A stretch of DNA of 64,000 nucleotides from Mycobacterium sp. MS1601 (lineage in GTDB: Bacteria > Actinomycetota > Actinomycetes > Mycobacteriales > Mycobacteriaceae), in contig NZ_CP019420.1 of the NCBI RefSeq assembly GCF_001984215.1, positions 4,154,001 through 4,218,000 of the forward strand, read 5' to 3'. How positions within the stretch are numbered: position 1 is the stretch's first letter; each line of letters starts with the position of its first letter. The translations under genes were made by a program, and so were the position numbers. Under the pieces are notes generated by a model, which worked only from the letters and a program-made list of their open reading frames with translations, did no database searches and was not told the origin of the DNA. Below, one piece after another: positions 61,147-64,000 of the stretch.

Positions 61147-63491
61147 GCTCGGCGTCCCGGGACATCCCGGCCGTGGAGATCACCGACGACTCGCTGATCC
61201 TGGCAGCGGTGTCCTCGGCGGCCGAACGTGACATGCTCGATGACTGGATCCGCCAGCAACGCACCCGCCATCCCGAGCTGGACGTGGCGGTAGTGCAGTT
61301 GCCCGGGGAGGACGAGGAACCACCCCCGGGGGTGATCGCCAAGCTGGTCAACGAACTCTCCGACGGTGACGACCGCTCGGTGGTGCCGGTACGGGTGTTC
61401 TGGCCTCCCGGCGGGCTGCCCACGCGCGTGAAGGTGGTCGGGCTGTTGTCCGGTCGCGACACCTACCGGCCTCCGGAGTTGTTGCAACGCCGCATCCTTC
61501 GTCGTGATCGGTCGAGGGCACAGGTGGTGGCCGGTGAGCCCGCGAAGGTCTCGGAGCTGCGTCAGCAGTATCAGGACACCACCGTCGGTGAGAGCCCGCG
61601 CGATTTCGCCCGGTTCGTGTTGCGCCGCGCCAGCTTGGCGATCGAGCGCATCGAATACCGGCTACTGGGACCGGAATACAAGTCGCCGCGGCTGGTGAAA
61701 CCGGAGATGCTGGCCTCGGCCCGGTTCCGTGCCGGTCTCGACCAGATCCCCGGTGCCGGCGTCGACGAGGCCGGTGAGATCCTCGACGAGCTGGCCACCG
61801 GCTGGAGCCGATTCTCCGTCGACCTGATTCCCAACTTCTCCAAGTTCCTCTACAGCCGCGGTTTCGACCCCCACATCGACTACGACGCCGAGCAGGTCGA
61901 AGTGATGCGGCACGCGCTGGAAACCCATCCCGCCGTGATGCTGTGGTCACACCGGTCCAACCTCGACAGCGCGGTGCTGACGGTGGCACTACAGGAGAAC
62001 CGGCTGCCGCGGGTCAACCTCTTCGCCGGCATCAACATGTCGTTCTGGCCCATGGGTCCGCTGCTGCGCCGCTCCGGAGTGATCTTCATCCGCCGCAAGC
62101 TCGATGACCCGCTGTACAAGTATGTGCTGCGCGAATTCGTGGGCTACATCGTCGAGAAGCGATTCAACCTCAGCTGGTCCATCGAGGGCACCCGCTCACG
62201 CACCGGAAAGATGTTGCCGCCCAAGCTGGGTCTGCTGGCCTACGTCGCCGACGCGTATCTGGAAGGCCGCAGTGACGACATTCTGCTGCAGCCGGTGTCC
62301 ATCAGTTTCGACCAGTTGCACGAGATCGCGGAGTACGCCGCCTACGCCCGCGGCGGCGAGAAGGCTCCCGAGGGCGTCAGCTGGCTCTACAACTTCATCA
62401 AGGCGCAGAAGGAACGCAACTACGGCAAGATCTACGTCCGCTTCCCGGAGGCGGTCTCCATGCGCCAGTACCTCGGGATCCCCCACAGTGAAGGCGCGCT
62501 GGACGAAAACAGCAAGCGGCTGGCCATGCAGAAGATGGCATTCGAGGTGGCCTGGCGCATCCTGCGCGTCACCCCGATCAACGCCACCGGACTGGTGGCG
62601 GGACTGTTGTTGACCACCAACGGAATTGCGCTGACCCTCAACCAGGTGCACCACACCGTGCAGGACTCGCTGGACTACCTGGAGCGCAAGCAGACCCCGG
62701 TCACCGACAGCGCAGTACGGCTGCGGACTCCCGACGGGGTACGGTCGGCCCTGGATGCGCTCTCGGGTGGGCATCCGATCACCCGGGTGGACGGTGGCAG
62801 AGAACCGGTGTGGCGCATCGCGCCCGAGCACCAGCACGAGGGTGCCTTCTACCGGAATACCTTGATCCACGCGTTCCTCGAGACCTCGATCGTCGAACTG
62901 GCCCTGGCCTATGCCAGCCGCGCCGACAGTGACCGGCTGGAGGCGTTCTGGTGGCAGGCCCTGCGCCTGCGTGCACTGCTCAAGTTCGACTTCTACTTCG
63001 CCGACACCGCGGCGTTTCGGGCCAACGTCGCCGAGGAGATGGCGTGGCACCAGGACTGGGAGGCCCACGTGGCCGCGGGCGGCGAGGAGATCTCCCAACT
63101 CCTCTACGACAAGCGTCCCCTGATGGCGCATGCGATGTTGCGTCCCTTCTTCGAGGCCTATGAGATCGTCGCCGACGTGCTGCGCGGAGCTCCGCCGGAG
63201 ATCGACAGCAAGGAGCTCACCGAGAAAGCGCTGGGCGTGGGTGCGCAGTACGCGGCGCAGCATCGGGTGCGGACCACCGAATCGGTGTCGGCACTGCTGT
63301 TCGCGACCGCCCGGCAGGTGGTCGCCGATCAGGGGCTGCTGACGGAGGCGCCCGATCTGGCCGCCAGACGGGTGTCGTTCCTGCAGGAGCTGCGCGGGGT
63401 GCTGGCCGATATGGACCGCATCGACAGGATCTCTCGCGAGCAATTCGTCGAGCGGGAGCGTCGGTCCCGGACGAAGTCCGACTCGTTGTAG
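61143..63491 (+). CDS. plsB2: glycerol-3-phosphate acyltransferase
   Basis: A 782-residue PlsB-type enzyme, the first step of glycerolipid synthesis. Motif I is [13 protein letters not shown] (HxxxxD), then [16 protein letters not shown] and [12 protein letters not shown], and [13 protein letters not shown]. Length fits the mycobacterial PlsB2 (Rv2482c). GTG 61143 overlaps the plsC stop by 4 bases. Together with plsC and the WS/DGAT gene it makes one lipid operon that channels glycerol-3-phosphate to phosphatidate and triacylglycerol. Confidence 0.94.
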   Translation: MSSASRDIPAVEITDDSLILAAVSSAAERDMLDDWIRQQRTRHPELDVAVVQLPGEDEEPPPGVIAKLVNELSDGDDRSVVPVRVFWPPGGLPTRVKVVGLLSGRDTYRPPELLQRRILRRDRSRAQVVAGEPAKVSELRQQYQDTTVGESPRDFARFVLRRASLAIERIEYRLLGPEYKSPRLVKPEMLASARFRAGLDQIPGAGVDEAGEILDELATGWSRFSVDLIPNFSKFLYSRGFDPHIDYDAEQVEVMRHALETHPAVMLWSHRSNLDSAVLTVALQENRLPRVNLFAGINMSFWPMGPLLRRSGVIFIRRKLDDPLYKYVLREFVGYIVEKRFNLSWSIEGTRSRTGKMLPPKLGLLAYVADAYLEGRSDDILLQPVSISFDQLHEIAEYAAYARGGEKAPEGVSWLYNFIKAQKERNYGKIYVRFPEAVSMRQYLGIPHSEGALDENSKRLAMQKMAFEVAWRILRVTPINATGLVAGLLLTTNGIALTLNQVHHTVQDSLDYLERKQTPVTDSAVRLRTPDGVRSALDALSGGHPITRVDGGREPVWRIAPEHQHEGAFYRNTLIHAFLETSIVELALAYASRADSDRLEAFWWQALRLRALLKFDFYFADTAAFRANVAEEMAWHQDWEAHVAAGGEEISQLLYDKRPLMAHAMLRPFFEAYEIVADVLRGAPPEIDSKELTEKALGVGAQYAAQHRVRTTESVSALLFATARQVVADQGLLTEAPDLAARRVSFLQELRGVLADMDRIDRISREQFVERERRSRTKSDSL

Positions 63492-63511
63492 TAGGTCGCT
63501 ACCCTGGACAG

Positions 63512-64000
63512 GTGAACGCAGCTGTTTCCGGCACGACAACCCGGTCGCCGGTGTGGCCGATCCTGATCGGGGTGGCGCTGCTGGCGGGATTCACCGCTGC
63601 CGGACTGGCCGCGTTGTCGCTCACCGACGCTCTGACCGCCACCGGACTGCCCGACCCCGGCCCCGTCACCACGATGGGCCTGCCCTTTGTCCGTGCGGTC
63701 GGTGAGATCGCCGCCGTCGTCGCCATCGGATCGTTCCTGTTCGCGGCGTTCTTCGTGCCACCCCAAACTTCTGGCGTGCTGGATGCGTCCGGTTACCGGG
63801 CGATGCGGACCGGCAGTGTCGCCGCCGGGGTGTGGACGGTGTGCGCGGCACTCTTGGTGCCGCTGACCATCTCCGACGTGTCCGGACAGCCACTGCGTGA
63901 CCACCTGAACCCGGTGACCATGTGGTCATTGGCCGATCTGGTGGAGACAGCGGGGGCCTGGCGGTGGACGGCCATTCTGGCGGCGGCGGTCACGCTGGCC
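63512..64000 (+). CDS. CopD/CtaG-like membrane protein, N-terminal part
   Basis: Starts at GTG 63512, 20 bases after plsB2, and is open to the window edge (163 codons). Three or more membrane helices are seen (WPILIGVALLAGFTAAGLAA, VGEIAAVVAIGSFLFAAFFV, GSVAAGVWTVCAALLVPLT). The pattern matches the actinobacterial copper-resistance D/cytochrome c oxidase assembly fusion proteins. The C-terminal CtaG part would lie beyond the window. Probably read from the plsB2 promoter. Confidence 0.75.
   Translation, partial: MNAAVSGTTTRSPVWPILIGVALLAGFTAAGLAALSLTDALTATGLPDPGPVTTMGLPFVRAVGEIAAVVAIGSFLFAAFFVPPQTSGVLDASGYRAMRTGSVAAGVWTVCAALLVPLTISDVSGQPLRDHLNPVTMWSLADLVETAGAWRWTAILAAAVTLA

Overview
The window is high-GC actinobacterial chromosome and reads as a rapidly growing Mycobacterium (Mycolicibacterium type). 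Gene order follows the Mycobacterium tuberculosis Rv2518c to Rv2482c segment in reverse: lppS/ldtB (3' end), orn, Rv2510c-like ATPase, cmrA (Rv2509), Rv2508c, Rv2507, Rv2506, accD1-accA1-fadE19-Rv2499c-citE-bkdABC, echA14, lipQ, Rv2484c, plsC, plsB2. Names rest on remembered family sequences and synteny; no database search was run.

Layout. 1-6.55 kb: tail of an L,D-transpeptidase, a membrane protein, then a plus-strand alcohol/aldehyde module (ErcA-like Fe-alcohol dehydrogenase, overlapping histidine kinase and response regulator, MIP channel, glutathione-independent formaldehyde dehydrogenase). 6.61-12.40 kb: a 5.8-kb integrative element in tRNA-His, bounded by a 51-bp perfect direct repeat, with integrase, excisionase, small zinc-finger and phage-like genes and a HEPN-type gene. 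12.35-23.5 kb: tRNA-His, orn, HerA-like ATPase (frameshifted), methyltransferase (frameshifted), DUF559-type gene, cmrA, MFS transporter, MmpS-like protein, S9 peptidase, TetR. 23.6-32.9 kb: leucine/itaconate/branched-chain catabolic run with many overlapping genes. 32.9-40.4 kb: degenerate GAF-EAL protein, echA14, ECF sigma/anti-sigma locus with exported proteins, an aldo-keto reductase/TetR pair with twin operators, and an exported C39-like protein.

40.78-54.30 kb: a second element, 13.5 kb, inserted in tRNA-Arg(UCU). It carries PIN + XRE-ImmA/IrrE, a zinc-finger-repeat nuclease, a Fic fragment, a MobF relaxase split by a one-base shift, three co-directional genes (two with HEPN RxxxxH motifs, one membrane-anchored coiled-coil), excisionase and integrase. 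Several stretches look AT-richer than the backbone. This accessory island is the best place for an undescribed system: the membrane-coiled-coil/ApeA-like HEPN pair (50430-52263) and the treble-clef/VSR-like nuclease (43208-45091) stand out.

54.4-64 kb: an mbtM-mbtL-like pair (acyl-AMP ligase plus a carrier protein that lacks its phosphopantetheine serine), then lipQ, a WS/DGAT acyltransferase, HAD-PlsC and PlsB2 in an overlapping lipid-synthesis operon, and the start of a CopD/CtaG-like membrane protein cut by the window edge.

A recurring oddity: four genes (HerA-like ATPase, methyltransferase, relaxase, tRNA-Arg) each appear to lack exactly one base at or beside a short run of one base. Either the assembly has uncorrected indels or these genes are recently damaged.
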